Shown piece by piece: positions 6,964 through 14,877 of a stretch of 17,822 nucleotides of DNA. Numbering within the stretch: position 1 is the first letter of the stretch; every line of letters begins with the position of its first letter. Below the pieces are notes generated by a model, which had not been told where the DNA came from, did not search any database, and saw nothing but the letters and a program-made list of their open reading frames with translations. Both the position numbers and the translations under genes were made by a program. Origin of the DNA: an uncultured Microbacteriaceae bacterium (GTDB lineage: Bacteria > Actinomycetota > Actinomycetes > Actinomycetales > Microbacteriaceae); assembly GCA_946481135.1 (NCBI GenBank), contig CAMLMQ010000039.1, positions 1 through 17,822 of the forward strand, written 5' to 3'.

Positions 6964-8102
6964 GCCGCACCTCCCCGGGGCAGCCGCGCCACGATCGTCG
7001 TCCCCCCGGAGTCCCCCGCCACCTCGAGGGTGCCGCCGACGAGACCGAGCCGCGCGTGCAGCCCGCTGAGGCCGAAGCCGTCGGGGATCGACTCCGGGTC
7101 GAGTCCGCGCCCGTCGTCGGCGACCCGCAGCTCGACGTCGGCGCCCGACTCGGCGAGCGCGAGGGTCACCGTCGAGGCGCCCGCGTGCTTGCGCACGTTC
7201 GCGAGGCCCTCCTGCGCACATCTCAGCAGCGCCACTTCGGCATCCCGGGTGAGAGGTGCGTCGAGTGCGACCGTCAGGAAGACCGCCACCCCCGACTCCC
7301 GTCGGAATCGTTCGGCGAGCACCTCGAGCGCGCCCGGAAGCCCCGAGCCGAGCTCGACCGGCGCGCTGCCGGCGACGAGCGTGCGGGTCTCGGTGAGCGC
7401 GTCACGTGTCGCCTCTTCGAGCAGCGCGAGCGAGGCGTCGGTGAGCCGTCCGTCGGCGAGCTCGCGCCGGGCCCGCTGGGTCAGCAGCACGGCCCCCGCG
7501 AGGGACTGCGCGATCGTGTCGTGCAGTTCGCGGGCGAGCCGCTCCCGCTCCTCGGTGACTCCGGCATCCCGATGCAGTACGGCGAGCTCGTCCTGTGCCG
7601 CCGTCAGCTCGTCGAGCAGCCGACCCCGCTCGTCGCCGAACTGGGCGATGCGCCAGATCCACAGGCCGAGGGCGACCGAGCCGCCGAACGAGAAGCCGGC
7701 GGTGAGCCCAGCGGAGACGAGGGCCGACTGCAGCGGCGAGATCGAGACGAGAAATCCGCCGCCCGCCGCGAGCGCGATCCCCGCGCTCGAGAGGATGCCG
7801 CCGAGCTTCGTTCGGCAGAGCACCCAACCGGCGGGCATCGCGATCGACTGGAACACCGCGAGCGACGGCTCCGTCGAGGAGAGCGCGAAGGTGACCAGGA
7901 TGCTCACGACGACGAGGGCGACCGCGCGGGGGCTGCTCTCGTGGGCGCGCCGCCCGAGGGCGAGGAAGGCGACGACGAAGACCGCGAGGGCGACCGCGGC
8001 GATCCACGAGCGCGGATTGCTCGCCGCCCCGGCGGCGATGATGACGGCGCACGCCCCCACCACCACCGCCAGGGCGACGAGCCACCAGCGCGAGTTCAGC
8101 AC
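6960..8102 (-). CDS. NarL/DesK-type sensor histidine kinase
   Basis: 380 residues. The N-terminal half (about 1-155) is a block of several hydrophobic helices with no sizeable extracellular domain, so sensing is probably within or at the membrane. A short coiled stretch leads to a HisKA_3 dimerisation and phospho-acceptor motif, EERERLARELHDTIAQSLAG, with H194. The HATPase_c domain shows the N-box EGLANVRKHA, the G1 box VADDGRGLD and the G2 box GFGLSGLHARL. Start GTG at 8102 directly abuts the permease stop (TGAGTG), and the end overlaps the regulator start by 4 bases, indicating translational coupling. The signal is unknown; transporter-linked kinases of this kind often respond to envelope stress, drugs or substrate flux. 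Confidence 0.94.
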   Translation of the reverse strand: MLNSRWWLVALAVVVGACAVIIAAGAASNPRSWIAAVALAVFVVAFLALGRRAHESSPRAVALVVVSILVTFALSSTEPSLAVFQSIAMPAGWVLCRTKLGGILSSAGIALAAGGGFLVSISPLQSALVSAGLTAGFSFGGSVALGLWIWRIAQFGDERGRLLDELTAAQDELAVLHRDAGVTEERERLARELHDTIAQSLAGAVLLTQRARRELADGRLTDASLALLEEATRDALTETRTLVAGSAPVELGSGLPGALEVLAERFRRESGVAVFLTVALDAPLTRDAEVALLRCAQEGLANVRKHAGASTVTLALAESGADVELRVADDGRGLDPESIPDGFGLSGLHARLGLVGGTLEVAGDSGGTTIVARLPRGGAA

Positions 8103-8906
8103 TCAGCCATCCTTCCGGATCCACCGGAAGGTGAGTCGGGCGAGCACGAGTCCCACGACGAGCCAGATGCCGCACGCGATCGCGATGCCCGGGAGGTTCC
8201 ACGTCTCCCCGGGCTCGAGCGCCTCGAAGGCGTCGGGCAGGAAGACCGCCCGCATCCCCTGCGCGAGCCACTTGAGCGGGAATGCCGACGCCACGTTCTG
8301 CAGCCATTCCGGCAGGCTCGTGAACGCGATGTAGACGCCCGAGATGAACTGCAGCACGAGCACGATCGGGATGACGACCGCCGTCGCACTGCGCCCGCTG
8401 CGAGGCAGGGCCGAGAGGGCGATGCCGAGCAGCGCGCACGTCGTGACCCCCAGGAGGAACACCCACGCGAAGGTCATCCAGCGTTCGGGCTCCGTCGGCA
8501 GCTCGACCCCGAACGCGACGAGGGCGACGAGGATGAGCAGCGCCGACTGGAGGATGCCCGTCACGAGCACCTGCCCGAGCTTGCCGAGGAAGTACGACAC
8601 GGGCGAGAGCGGGGTTCCGCCGAGACGTTTGAGCGTGCCGTCACCCTTCTCCAGGGCGATGTCGATCGACATGTTCTGCAGCCCCGAGAGCAGCACGCCG
8701 GCCGCGAGCATGCCGGGCAGGTAAAACTCGGCGGCGCTCAGCTCGGCACCCGGAGGGCCGAACGACGCGTCGCTGAACGCGACCGAGAAGATGAGCAGCA
8801 TGACGAGCGGGAAGAGGAAGGTGAAGAACACCGAGTCGCCCTGCCGGAAGTAGGAGCGCACCTCGTAACCGACGCGGCTCGCGCCGTGACGCAGGATCGC
8901 GGTCAT
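8103..8906 (-). CDS. ABC-2 type transporter permease
   Basis: 267 residues with about six transmembrane segments and the ABC-2 membrane-domain layout: a cytoplasmic N-terminus (residues 1-24), a first helix (FFTFLFPLVMLLIFSVAF), then the cytoplasmic loop NMSIDIALEKGDGTLKRLGG characteristic of the family. An 'FPLKWLAQGMRAVFLP' segment comes before the last helix. Half-transporter size implies a homodimer with the adjacent ATPase. The ATG overlaps the ATPase stop (ATGA, 8903-8906). It is probably an exporter of a drug, lipid or peptide; direction and substrate are inferred only from the family. Confidence 0.94.
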   Translation of the reverse strand: MTAILRHGASRVGYEVRSYFRQGDSVFFTFLFPLVMLLIFSVAFSDASFGPPGAELSAAEFYLPGMLAAGVLLSGLQNMSIDIALEKGDGTLKRLGGTPLSPVSYFLGKLGQVLVTGILQSALLILVALVAFGVELPTEPERWMTFAWVFLLGVTTCALLGIALSALPRSGRSATAVVIPIVLVLQFISGVYIAFTSLPEWLQNVASAFPLKWLAQGMRAVFLPDAFEALEPGETWNLPGIAIACGIWLVVGLVLARLTFRWIRKDG

Positions 8907-9766
8907 GCCGCCACCCCCTCGATCGCCGCGTCGCGGCCGACGTAGGAGAGGTAGACGTCCTCCAGGCTCGGCCGGATCACCTCGAGTCCCTCGGGCTCGC
9001 CGGAGGCGGCGAGGCGGGCGACGAGCGCGCCGGGGCTGTCGGTGCGCTCCTCCCGCTGGACGCCGTTCTCGCGCCAGCGCACGATCGGCACCCGGGCCTC
9101 CGCGCCGCCGAGCTCGGAGATGTCGCCGAGCGCGGCGAGCTCGCCCCGCGCGATGATCGCGGCCCGGCTCGCGAGCGCGGCCGCCTCGTCGAGGTAATGG
9201 GTCGTGAGCAGGATCGTCGTGCCCTCGTCCTGCAGTCGTCGGATGAGGTCCCAGAACTGGCGCCGCGCCTCGGGGTCGAATCCCGTCGTGGGCTCGTCGA
9301 GGAACACGAGCTCGGGTCGCCCGATGATGCCGAGCGCGACATCCACCCGCCGACGCTGTCCGCCGGAGAGCTTCCGGATGCTCGTCTTCGCCTTCTCGGC
9401 GAGGCCGACGGCGTCGATCACCTCATCGACGTCGCGCGGCGTCGGGTAGAGGCCCGCGAAGTGCGAGAGTTGCTCCCGCACGGTCGCGGTCGGGGCCTCG
9501 CCCGTGGACTGCAGCACGATGCCGAGCCGCGCCTTCCAGTCCAGCCCGCCCCGCGCGGGGTCGGTGCCGAGCACCTCGACGTCGCCGCCCGTGCGATCGC
9601 GGTAGCCCTCGAGGATCTCGATGGTCGTCGACTTGCCGGCTCCGTTGGGTCCGAGGAGGGCGAAGGTCTCGCCGCGCGCGATGTCGAAGGTGACCCCGCG
9701 CACCGCCTCGACACCCCCGCGGTAGGTCTTGCGCAGGTCGTCGACCCGCACCACTGTCTCTGTCAT
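8903..9766 (-). CDS. ABC transporter ATP-binding protein (DrrA-like)
   Basis: 287 residues from ATG 9766. Walker A GPNGAGKST at 39-47, Q-loop near VLQSTGEAPTATVREQ, signature LSGGQ at 133-137, Walker B LVFLDEP with D157/E158, and switch H190 (LLTTHYLDE) are all intact. The C-terminal about 70 residues form the DrrA-like accessory region ending at YLSYVGRDAAIEG. The in-frame upstream codons to 9832 were not used: the ATG at 9766 gives the standard N-terminus and is preceded by GAGGGG. It is the first gene of the four-gene operon and pairs with the ABC-2 permease. The family includes antibiotic and other exporters. Confidence 0.95.
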   Translation of the reverse strand: MTETVVRVDDLRKTYRGGVEAVRGVTFDIARGETFALLGPNGAGKSTTIEILEGYRDRTGGDVEVLGTDPARGGLDWKARLGIVLQSTGEAPTATVREQLSHFAGLYPTPRDVDEVIDAVGLAEKAKTSIRKLSGGQRRRVDVALGIIGRPELVFLDEPTTGFDPEARRQFWDLIRRLQDEGTTILLTTHYLDEAAALASRAAIIARGELAALGDISELGGAEARVPIVRWRENGVQREERTDSPGALVARLAASGEPEGLEVIRPSLEDVYLSYVGRDAAIEGVAA

Positions 9767-9809
9767 ACCCCTCAGCGTGGCCCCGTCCGCCCCGCTCCGG
9801 TACGACATC

Positions 9810-9840
9810 CCGGTGGATTCCCGCTCCACCATCCGGTGGA
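9810..9840. promoter_or_regulatory. Alternating GGTGGA half-sites upstream of the ABC/two-component operon
   Basis: Three copies of one hexamer alternate in orientation: GGTGGA at 9812-9817, TCCACC at 9825-9830 and GGTGGA at 9835-9840. The outer two extend to CCGGTGGA (9810-9817 and 9833-9840), and neighbouring copies form inverted repeats with 7- and 4-base spacers. They lie 46-74 bases before the ATPase start, a natural place for the response regulator to bind. Confidence 0.45.
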
Positions 9841-9851
9841 GGTGCCTGATT

Positions 9852-9897
9852 GCCCGACGTCGTCGCCTGATGCGCGCGAGCGGCGACGAAGTCGGGC
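9852..9897 (-). terminator. Hairpin downstream of lysE
   Basis: GCCCGACGTCGTCGCC (9852-9867) and GGCGACGAAGTCGGGC (9882-9897) pair at 15 of 16 positions around a 14-base loop, starting 8 bases past the lysE stop on the minus strand. No T-run follows, which is common for terminators of GC-rich actinobacteria. Confidence 0.6.
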
Positions 9898-9904
9898 GAA
9901 CGCG

Positions 9905-10522
9905 TCAGGTGGGGAGCACGAGAAGCACCGCGAGCGTCAGCATGACGACGGCGATGACGCCGTCGAGGATGCGCCACGCGACGGACTTCGCGAAGAGCGG
10001 CGCGAGCAGGCGGGCGCCGAAGCCGAGCGTCGTGAACCAGAGGATGCTGCCGAGCGCCGCGCCGCCCGCGAAGAACCAGCGGTGCTCGCCGTGGGTCGAC
10101 GCGACCGAGCCGAGCAGCAGCACCGTGTCGAGGTAGACGTGCGGGTTGAGCCAGGTGAGCGCGAGCGCCGCCGCGAGCGCCGCTCCGAGGGTGCCCGCCG
10201 TGCCCGTCCCCGCCCGGAGCCCCCCGGCATCCTGCTTCGGCGTGCGGAGCGCCCGCACGGCCGCGAGGATGCCGTAGGCGAGCAGGAAGGCGGCGCCGGC
10301 CCAGCGGATCACATCGACGAGCCACGGCACGGCGGTGAACAGGACGCCCCCGCCGCCGACGCCGACCGCGATGAGCACCGCGTCGGAGATCGCGCAGACG
10401 AGCACGACGGGCAGCACGTGCTCGCGCCGCAGCCCCTGGCGCAGCACGAAGGCGTTCTGCGCGCCGATCGCGACGATGAGCGAGAGGCCCAGTCCGAGAC
10501 CGGCGAGTGAGGCGAGGAGCAC
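9905..10522 (-). CDS. lysE: LysE/ArgO-family amino acid exporter
   Basis: 205 residues, the usual family length, with about six hydrophobic helices. The N-terminal signature LGLGLSLIVAIGAQNAFVLR-QGLRREHV is diagnostic of LysE/ArgO, and the WLNPHVYLDTVLLLGS segment is also conserved. The protein exports L-lysine, L-arginine or related basic amino acids across the cytoplasmic membrane, limiting toxic accumulation, for example during peptide growth. The start is GTG at 10522; no RBS is visible, but TACCGT (10534-10529) lies exactly six bases before it, pointing to a leaderless transcript. The gene is divergent from its probable activator lysG, as in Corynebacterium. The real substrate range could differ. 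Confidence 0.93.
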   Translation of the reverse strand: MLLASLAGLGLGLSLIVAIGAQNAFVLRQGLRREHVLPVVLVCAISDAVLIAVGVGGGGVLFTAVPWLVDVIRWAGAAFLLAYGILAAVRALRTPKQDAGGLRAGTGTAGTLGAALAAALALTWLNPHVYLDTVLLLGSVASTHGEHRWFFAGGAALGSILWFTTLGFGARLLAPLFAKSVAWRILDGVIAVVMLTLAVLLVLPT

Positions 10523-10534
10523 GGTTCGACGGTA
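10523..10534 (-). promoter_or_regulatory. Leaderless -10 element of lysE
   Basis: The minus strand reads TACCGT (10534-10529), a TANNNT -10 match, then six bases, then the GTG start. With no Shine-Dalgarno sequence in the gap, initiation at the start codon itself is the simplest reading. Confidence 0.55.
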
Positions 10535-10552
10535 AGCGGCACGTGCACATCA

Positions 10553-10593
10553 GTGAAGCGAATGATTCTGAAGCTGCATTAGCATCGCTTCAC
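10553..10593. promoter_or_regulatory. Perfect 9-bp inverted repeat in the lysE/lysG intergenic region
   Basis: GTGAAGCGA (10553-10561) and TCGCTTCAC (10585-10593) are exact inverted copies separated by 23 bases; a further GAAGC core occurs at 10570-10574. The right arm ends at the lysG start codon and overlaps its -10 box TAGCAT (10580-10585). The layout suits a LysR-type site used for lysG autorepression and lysE activation; this is inferred. Confidence 0.5.
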
Positions 10594-11463
10594 ATGAGGT
10601 ACGACGCCGAGCACCTCGCGACGCTGCGTGCCGTGATCGATGAGGGCACGCTGGACGCTGCGGCGCGGCGGCTGCGGATCACGCCGTCGGCGGTCAGCCA
10701 GCGACTCAAGTCGTTCGAGGAGCAGGTCGGCCGCGTGCTCGTCGTGCGCGGCAAACCCGCCCGCGCCACCGAGGCCGGCGAGGCGCTCGTGCGGATGGCG
10801 CGCCAACTCGCCCTGCTCGAGCACGAAACCGATCAAGCGCTCGGCGGCGGCACGGGCGGGCTGACGACGATCCCGATCGCGGTGAACGCCGACTCGATGG
10901 CGACCTGGATCCTCCCCGCGCTCGAGCGGGTCGCGCGCGAGCATCCGATCGCGATCGACCTGCACCGCGACGATCAGGACCACACCGCCGCCTGGCTCGC
11001 CGCCGGCACCGTGATGGGAGCCGTCACGTCGCAGTCGACGCCGGTCGCGGGGTGCACGTCGACCCCGCTCGGCCGCATGACCTACCGTCCGAGGGCGGCG
11101 CCGACGTTCGCGCGGCGCTGGTTTGCCCACGGGGTGGATGCCGCATCCCTCGCGGGAGCCCCGGTCGTCGTCTTCGACGAGAAGGACACGCTGCAGGACC
11201 AGTACCTGCGCCGCGTCGCACGGCGCGACCTGCACCCTCCACGGCACCGTGTGCCGGCCTCTGCCGACTTCGCGCTCGCGGTGCGGCTGGGACTCGGCTG
11301 GGGGATGCTGCCCGACGCGCAAGCCGACGGCACGGTCGTGCTCGACGAGAGTCGGCACCTCGACGTCGCGCTGCACTGGCAGCAGTGGAACCTGCGTTCG
11401 CCGCTGCTCGACGCCGTCGCGTCCGAGGTCGTGGCGACGGCGCGCTCGGCGCTCGCTAGCTGA
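10594..11463 (+). CDS. lysG: LysR-family regulator, LysG/ArgP type
   Basis: 289 residues from the ATG at 10594. The winged helix-turn-helix is at about 2-60 ([20 protein letters not shown] then [20 protein letters not shown]), and the effector-binding domain spans about 88-289. The N-terminus [11 protein letters not shown] and the '[17 protein letters not shown]' stretch at the start of the effector domain are typical of LysG/ArgP (IciA) proteins, which sense basic amino acids and activate the exporter. In-frame codons back to 10507 overlap the lysE start and are not needed. A TAGCAT box eight bases before the ATG and no RBS suggest a near-leaderless transcript. The last eight bases overlap the convergent aminotransferase gene. 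Confidence 0.94.
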   Translation: MRYDAEHLATLRAVIDEGTLDAAARRLRITPSAVSQRLKSFEEQVGRVLVVRGKPARATEAGEALVRMARQLALLEHETDQALGGGTGGLTTIPIAVNADSMATWILPALERVAREHPIAIDLHRDDQDHTAAWLAAGTVMGAVTSQSTPVAGCTSTPLGRMTYRPRAAPTFARRWFAHGVDAASLAGAPVVVFDEKDTLQDQYLRRVARRDLHPPRHRVPASADFALAVRLGLGWGMLPDAQADGTVVLDESRHLDVALHWQQWNLRSPLLDAVASEVVATARSALAS

Positions 11464-12646
11464 ACAACCTCTGCAGCCGCGACATGCCCTCGACGATGTC
11501 GGCGTCGCCGAGCGCGTACGAGAACCGGAGGTAGCCGCTCGGTCCGAACGCCTCACCCGGCACGGCGGCGACCTCCGCCTGCTCGAGGATGAGGTCGGCG
11601 AGCTCGAGCGACGTCGTCGGCGTGACGCCGCCCCACACGCGGTCGAGCAGCCCGCTCACGTCGGGGTAGACGTAGAACGCCCCCTGCGGGGTCGGGCAGA
11701 CGACGCCCGGGATGGCGTTGAGCCCGTCGACGATCAGCTTGCGGCGCCGGTCGAAGGCGTCGCGCATCTCGATGACGCTCTCCTGCGGCCCCGTGAGCGC
11801 CGCGAGGGCCGCGCGCTGCGAGATGTTCGACACGTTGCTCGACAGGTGCGACTGGAGGTTGGCCGCCCCGGCGATCGCGTCGGCCGGTCCGATCATCCAG
11901 CCGAGTCGCCATCCGGTCATCGCGTAGGTCTTCGCGACCCCGTTGACGAGGATCGTGCGGTCGGCGAGGGCGGGCGTCGCCTCGACGATCGAGACCGCTC
12001 GGATGCGGTCGTAGGTGAGGTTCTGGTAGATCTCGTCGCTGATCACCCAGAGTCCGTGCTGCTCGGCCCAGGCGCCGATCGCGGCGACCTGCTCGGCGGA
12101 GTAGACGGCGCCGGTCGGGTTCGACGGCGAGACGAAGAGCAGCACCTTGGTGCGCGGGGTGCGCGCGGCCTCGAGCTGCTCGACGGTGACGAGGTAGCCC
12201 TGGTCGGCGCCGGCGAAGACATCCACCTGCACGCCGCCGGCGAGCTTGATCGCCTCCGGGTAGGTCGTCCAGTACGGCGTCGGCACGAGCACCTCGTCGC
12301 CCGGGTCGAGCAGGGTCGCGAACGCCTGATAGACGGCCTGCTTGCCGCCGTTCGTGACGACGATCTGCGACGCCGGCACGTCGAGACCCGAGTCGCGCTT
12401 CGTCTTCGCGGCGATCGCCTCCCGCAGTTCGGGCAGGCCGGCCGCCGGCGTGTAGCGGTGGTTCTTTGGGTCGCGGGCCGCCTCGACGGCGGCCTCGACA
12501 ATGTGCGCCGGGGTCGCGAAGTCGGGCTCGCCGGCGGCGAAGCTCACGACCGGTCGACCGGCCGCCTTGAGGGCCTTGGCCTTCGCGTCGACCTTGAGCG
12601 TCGCCGACTCGGCGATGGACCCGATGCGCTGCGAGATGCGTCCCAC
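11456..12646 (-). CDS. aspC: PLP-dependent class I/II aminotransferase, aspartate aminotransferase type
   Basis: 396 residues. It is a fold-type I aminotransferase with the substrate-binding [14 protein letters not shown] segment, the [11 protein letters not shown] loop, DEIYQNL, and the PLP lysine K239 in [15 protein letters not shown] conserved C-terminal arginine lies in [10 protein letters not shown]. It transfers the amino group between aspartate (or a related acid) and 2-oxoglutarate using PLP. An aminotransferase of this type next to the secE-nusG-rplKA cluster is recurrent in actinobacteria, supporting aspC, although aromatic or other substrates are possible. The start is GTG at 12646 ([14 protein letters not shown]), with GGAG at 12651-12654; the in-frame extension to 13441 runs antisense to the surface-protein gene. 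It overlaps lysG by 8 bases tail to tail. Confidence 0.93.
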   Translation of the reverse strand: MGRISQRIGSIAESATLKVDAKAKALKAAGRPVVSFAAGEPDFATPAHIVEAAVEAARDPKNHRYTPAAGLPELREAIAAKTKRDSGLDVPASQIVVTNGGKQAVYQAFATLLDPGDEVLVPTPYWTTYPEAIKLAGGVQVDVFAGADQGYLVTVEQLEAARTPRTKVLLFVSPSNPTGAVYSAEQVAAIGAWAEQHGLWVISDEIYQNLTYDRIRAVSIVEATPALADRTILVNGVAKTYAMTGWRLGWMIGPADAIAGAANLQSHLSSNVSNISQRAALAALTGPQESVIEMRDAFDRRRKLIVDGLNAIPGVVCPTPQGAFYVYPDVSGLLDRVWGGVTPTTSLELADLILEQAEVAAVPGEAFGPSGYLRFSYALGDADIVEGMSRLQRLFS

Positions 12647-12660
12647 GAGGCTCCAGCCTA
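12647..12660 (-). promoter_or_regulatory. Candidate promoter of the aminotransferase gene
   Basis: TAGGCT (12660-12655, minus strand) matches TANNNT and lies eight bases before the GTG. The intervening GGAGCCTC also contains GGAG, so either a near-leaderless or a very short-leader mRNA is possible. Confidence 0.35.
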
Positions 12661-12682
12661 GATGCCCGTGACGGGCGCGACA

Positions 12683-12748
12683 TCGGCCGTCGCGGCCGAC
12701 GAGCGGAAGCCGGAGCGGCGAGGTCGATGGCCCGCCGCTCCGGCTTCC
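12683..12748. terminator. Strong hairpin terminator after the surface-protein gene
   Basis: Perfect 16-base arms, GGAAGCCGGAGCGGCG (12705-12720) and CGCCGCTCCGGCTTCC (12733-12748), enclose 12 bases, 18 bases past the stop of the surface-protein gene (minus strand). A second, smaller hairpin, TCGGCCG-TCG-CGGCCGA, follows at 12683-12699. Neither has a clear T-run. Together they separate the surface-protein gene from the aminotransferase promoter. Confidence 0.75.
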
Positions 12749-12765
12749 CTTGTGTCGGCTACCGC

Positions 12766-14877
12766 CTACTCGACGGTCGTCACCACCGAGTGGTTGCGAC
12801 GGTAGCTCTCCCGCACCAGATAGGCACCCGCTGCCAGCAGTGCGAGGATGACCGCGATCAGCGTCGCGATGCCGACGCCGGTGTAGGCGAGGCTTCCGCC
12901 GCCGCCGCCCCCGGTGGGCGTCCCGCCGTCGTCGCAGCCGTCGGGGTCGGTGCAGTCGGGGTCGACGATCGTCGTGATGTTCGGACCGACGGTCGCCTGG
13001 GCCAGGCTGAGGGTGGCGAGGTCGTCGGTGAGCACCGACACCCGCACCGCCGTCTGGGTGAACTCGCCGCCCGACAGCTCCTGCACGTTGGCCTTCACCG
13101 ACACGATGTCGCGCAGCGCGTCGCCGACGGTGCCGATGCCGAGGATCCCGGTGTCGTCTCCCGTGCCGAGCAGCGCGGTCGTGGCCGGCTGCACGAGCCC
13201 GGTGTCGAGCGCGTCGACCAGGTTCTGCACGCCACCGTCGGCGTCGAACAGTCCGTCGAGCAACGCACCGCCGATGTCGCCGAGCAGCGTGTCGACATCC
13301 AGGTTGGTGTCGATGCCGAGGATGTCGACGTCCGCCACGGCGCGGGCTGCGGCTCCGTCGAGCAGCTCCTCGATCGTCGCCTCGATGTCGAGCGCGACGC
13401 TCGTGGTGAGCGGCGCGACCGCGGTCGAGGTCGTCGAGCACACGTTGTCCTGCACCGTCTGGTTGACGAAGCCCGTGATCTCCTTGAGCACACCGTCGAC
13501 GAGCACGACGTCGCCGACCCGATCGGTCACGCCGTCGGTCAGGCTCCCGACGATGCCCAGGTCGAGCACGCGGTCGGTGAGCTCGCCGAGCCCGAGGCCG
13601 TTGAGCAGCGAGCCGAGCAGGCCGCCCACCCCGTTCTCCTGAAGCAGACCGCGGAGGTCGCCCTCCGTGAGCGTCGTCAGCACGGGCGTCGTGAGCACGC
13701 GGTCGACGAGCTGGCAGACCTCCTGCACGAGGGGTGCCTGCGTGACGTTCGCCGACAGATCGGCGTGGATGTCGACGACCGCGTCGTTCAGCACCTCCTC
13801 GACCTTCTCGACGACCTGGTCGGCTACGGTCGCGACGGTGCCGGTGATGCCGCGGAGGATCTGGTCCACGACGTCGTCGGTCAGCAGTTCCGTGCCGGGC
13901 GCGAGGTCGTTGAGCTCGCCCCCGAGCAGCTGCTCGAGGTCGACCCGCACCTCGCCGGTCTCCAGTGAGAAGGAGACCGCGCCGTCGCCGTAGGTGTCCT
14001 CGAGGATCGAGTGCACCGCGTCGCGCAGGTCGCCGGTGTTGATCGTCGCGCTCACGTCGGCGCTGCCTCCGAGGAGGTTGAGCACGGGGTCGAGGTTCAC
14101 GAGGGTGCCGTTCACCTCGTCGATGAGCCCGCCCCCCGGCCCGACGAGACGATTGAGCTCGTCGACGACTTCCTGCAGCGCGGTGTCGACCTTCGGCGTG
14201 AGGTCGGAGATCGCCGGGCTGCTGAAGGTGAGGATGGCGTTCGCGATCTGGTAGTCGCCGCTCGCGGTCTGGAGGTCGCCCTCGGCACTCGCGGCGATCG
14301 CGCCGAGCTCGAGCTTGAGGTCGACGAGGGTGGACGCGAACTCCGGACCGAGCAGGGCCGCGAGATCGAGCGTCGCGTTCGCCGGCGGCGTCGAACGGTC
14401 GGTGCCGACGCCGATCGCGCCGTCATCCGCCACCGCACCGCTCGCCCCCTGCGACGATCCGTCGGCGTTCGCCTGGGCGTATTGGGCCACGGGGCCGACC
14501 TGCAGCACGCCTCCGAGGTCGACCTGCGGCGCTTCGGCCTCCTGCACGACCACCGCATCCTGCAGCACACTCGAGTCGAGCGGGTCCTTGTTCGTCTGCG
14601 TGGACTGACTTCCGTCATTGAAGGCCTCGACCCCCGAGACCGCGACGATGTCGTTCAGGTTGGTGCCCAGAAGGGTGCCCGAGAGGAACTGGCCCGCGGC
14701 GTAGGACGTCGGCCGTTCCTCGGCCGAGGCCGAGAGGGGCGCGACGAGGGCGAAGGCTCCGCCCAGAGCGACGGCGGTGACCGACGCGCCGATGCGCGTC
14801 GCCGCCTTTCCGATGGTGTCCCGGTGTGCGGATTCCCCCTGAGGAGTTCCCACGCGCGGGTGTGCAGTGGTGAACAC
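12766..14877 (-). CDS. Sortase-anchored surface protein, choice-of-anchor G family
   Basis: 703 residues, secreted. The N-terminus has a long basic n-region (with R19, K24, R28), a hydrophobic core at about 29-48 and a likely signal-peptidase site after A52 (SASA|EERP). The body resembles the actinobacterial 'choice-of-anchor G' family: repeated Leu/Val/Asp-rich segments such as [20 protein letters not shown], and very few lysines. C388 and C480 could form a disulphide. The C-terminus has an acidic [14 protein letters not shown] stretch, a Gly-rich linker, the sorting motif LAYTG (663-667), a hydrophobic helix and a basic tail. LAxTG is typical of class E sortase substrates, so cell-wall attachment is predicted. 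Start GTG 14877 has a good RBS, AGGAAGG, eight bases upstream. Molecular function is unknown, and no sortase gene is in view. Confidence 0.85.
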   Translation of the reverse strand: MFTTAHPRVGTPQGESAHRDTIGKAATRIGASVTAVALGGAFALVAPLSASAEERPTSYAAGQFLSGTLLGTNLNDIVAVSGVEAFNDGSQSTQTNKDPLDSSVLQDAVVVQEAEAPQVDLGGVLQVGPVAQYAQANADGSSQGASGAVADDGAIGVGTDRSTPPANATLDLAALLGPEFASTLVDLKLELGAIAASAEGDLQTASGDYQIANAILTFSSPAISDLTPKVDTALQEVVDELNRLVGPGGGLIDEVNGTLVNLDPVLNLLGGSADVSATINTGDLRDAVHSILEDTYGDGAVSFSLETGEVRVDLEQLLGGELNDLAPGTELLTDDVVDQILRGITGTVATVADQVVEKVEEVLNDAVVDIHADLSANVTQAPLVQEVCQLVDRVLTTPVLTTLTEGDLRGLLQENGVGGLLGSLLNGLGLGELTDRVLDLGIVGSLTDGVTDRVGDVVLVDGVLKEITGFVNQTVQDNVCSTTSTAVAPLTTSVALDIEATIEELLDGAAARAVADVDILGIDTNLDVDTLLGDIGGALLDGLFDADGGVQNLVDALDTGLVQPATTALLGTGDDTGILGIGTVGDALRDIVSVKANVQELSGGEFTQTAVRVSVLTDDLATLSLAQATVGPNITTIVDPDCTDPDGCDDGGTPTGGGGGGSLAYTGVGIATLIAVILALLAAGAYLVRESYRRNHSVVTTVE

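Noticed and set aside
6964..7221. N-terminal extension of the response regulator
   Set aside because: It lies within the kinase gene in another frame and is Arg/Gly-rich; the receiver domain begins right at the GTG at 6963.
5866..8945. Long plus-strand open frames opposite the HxlR, response regulator, kinase and permease genes
   Set aside because: Low-complexity Arg/Ser/Pro-rich translations without motifs, fully explained by the third-position GC bias of the real genes on the other strand.
12647..13441. N-terminal extension of the aminotransferase to 661 residues
   Set aside because: The extension is antisense to the surface-protein gene and crosses its terminator hairpins; the aminotransferase fold starts at the GTG at 12646.
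11123..13968. Plus-strand open frames opposite the aminotransferase and surface-protein genes
   Set aside because: No recognisable domains; Arg/Asp/Val-rich antisense products of well-supported genes.
14150..14600. Possible additional gene in the surface-protein region on the plus strand
   Set aside because: The plus-strand frames there lack start-site signals and motifs, and the minus-strand frame is continuous from signal peptide to sorting motif.
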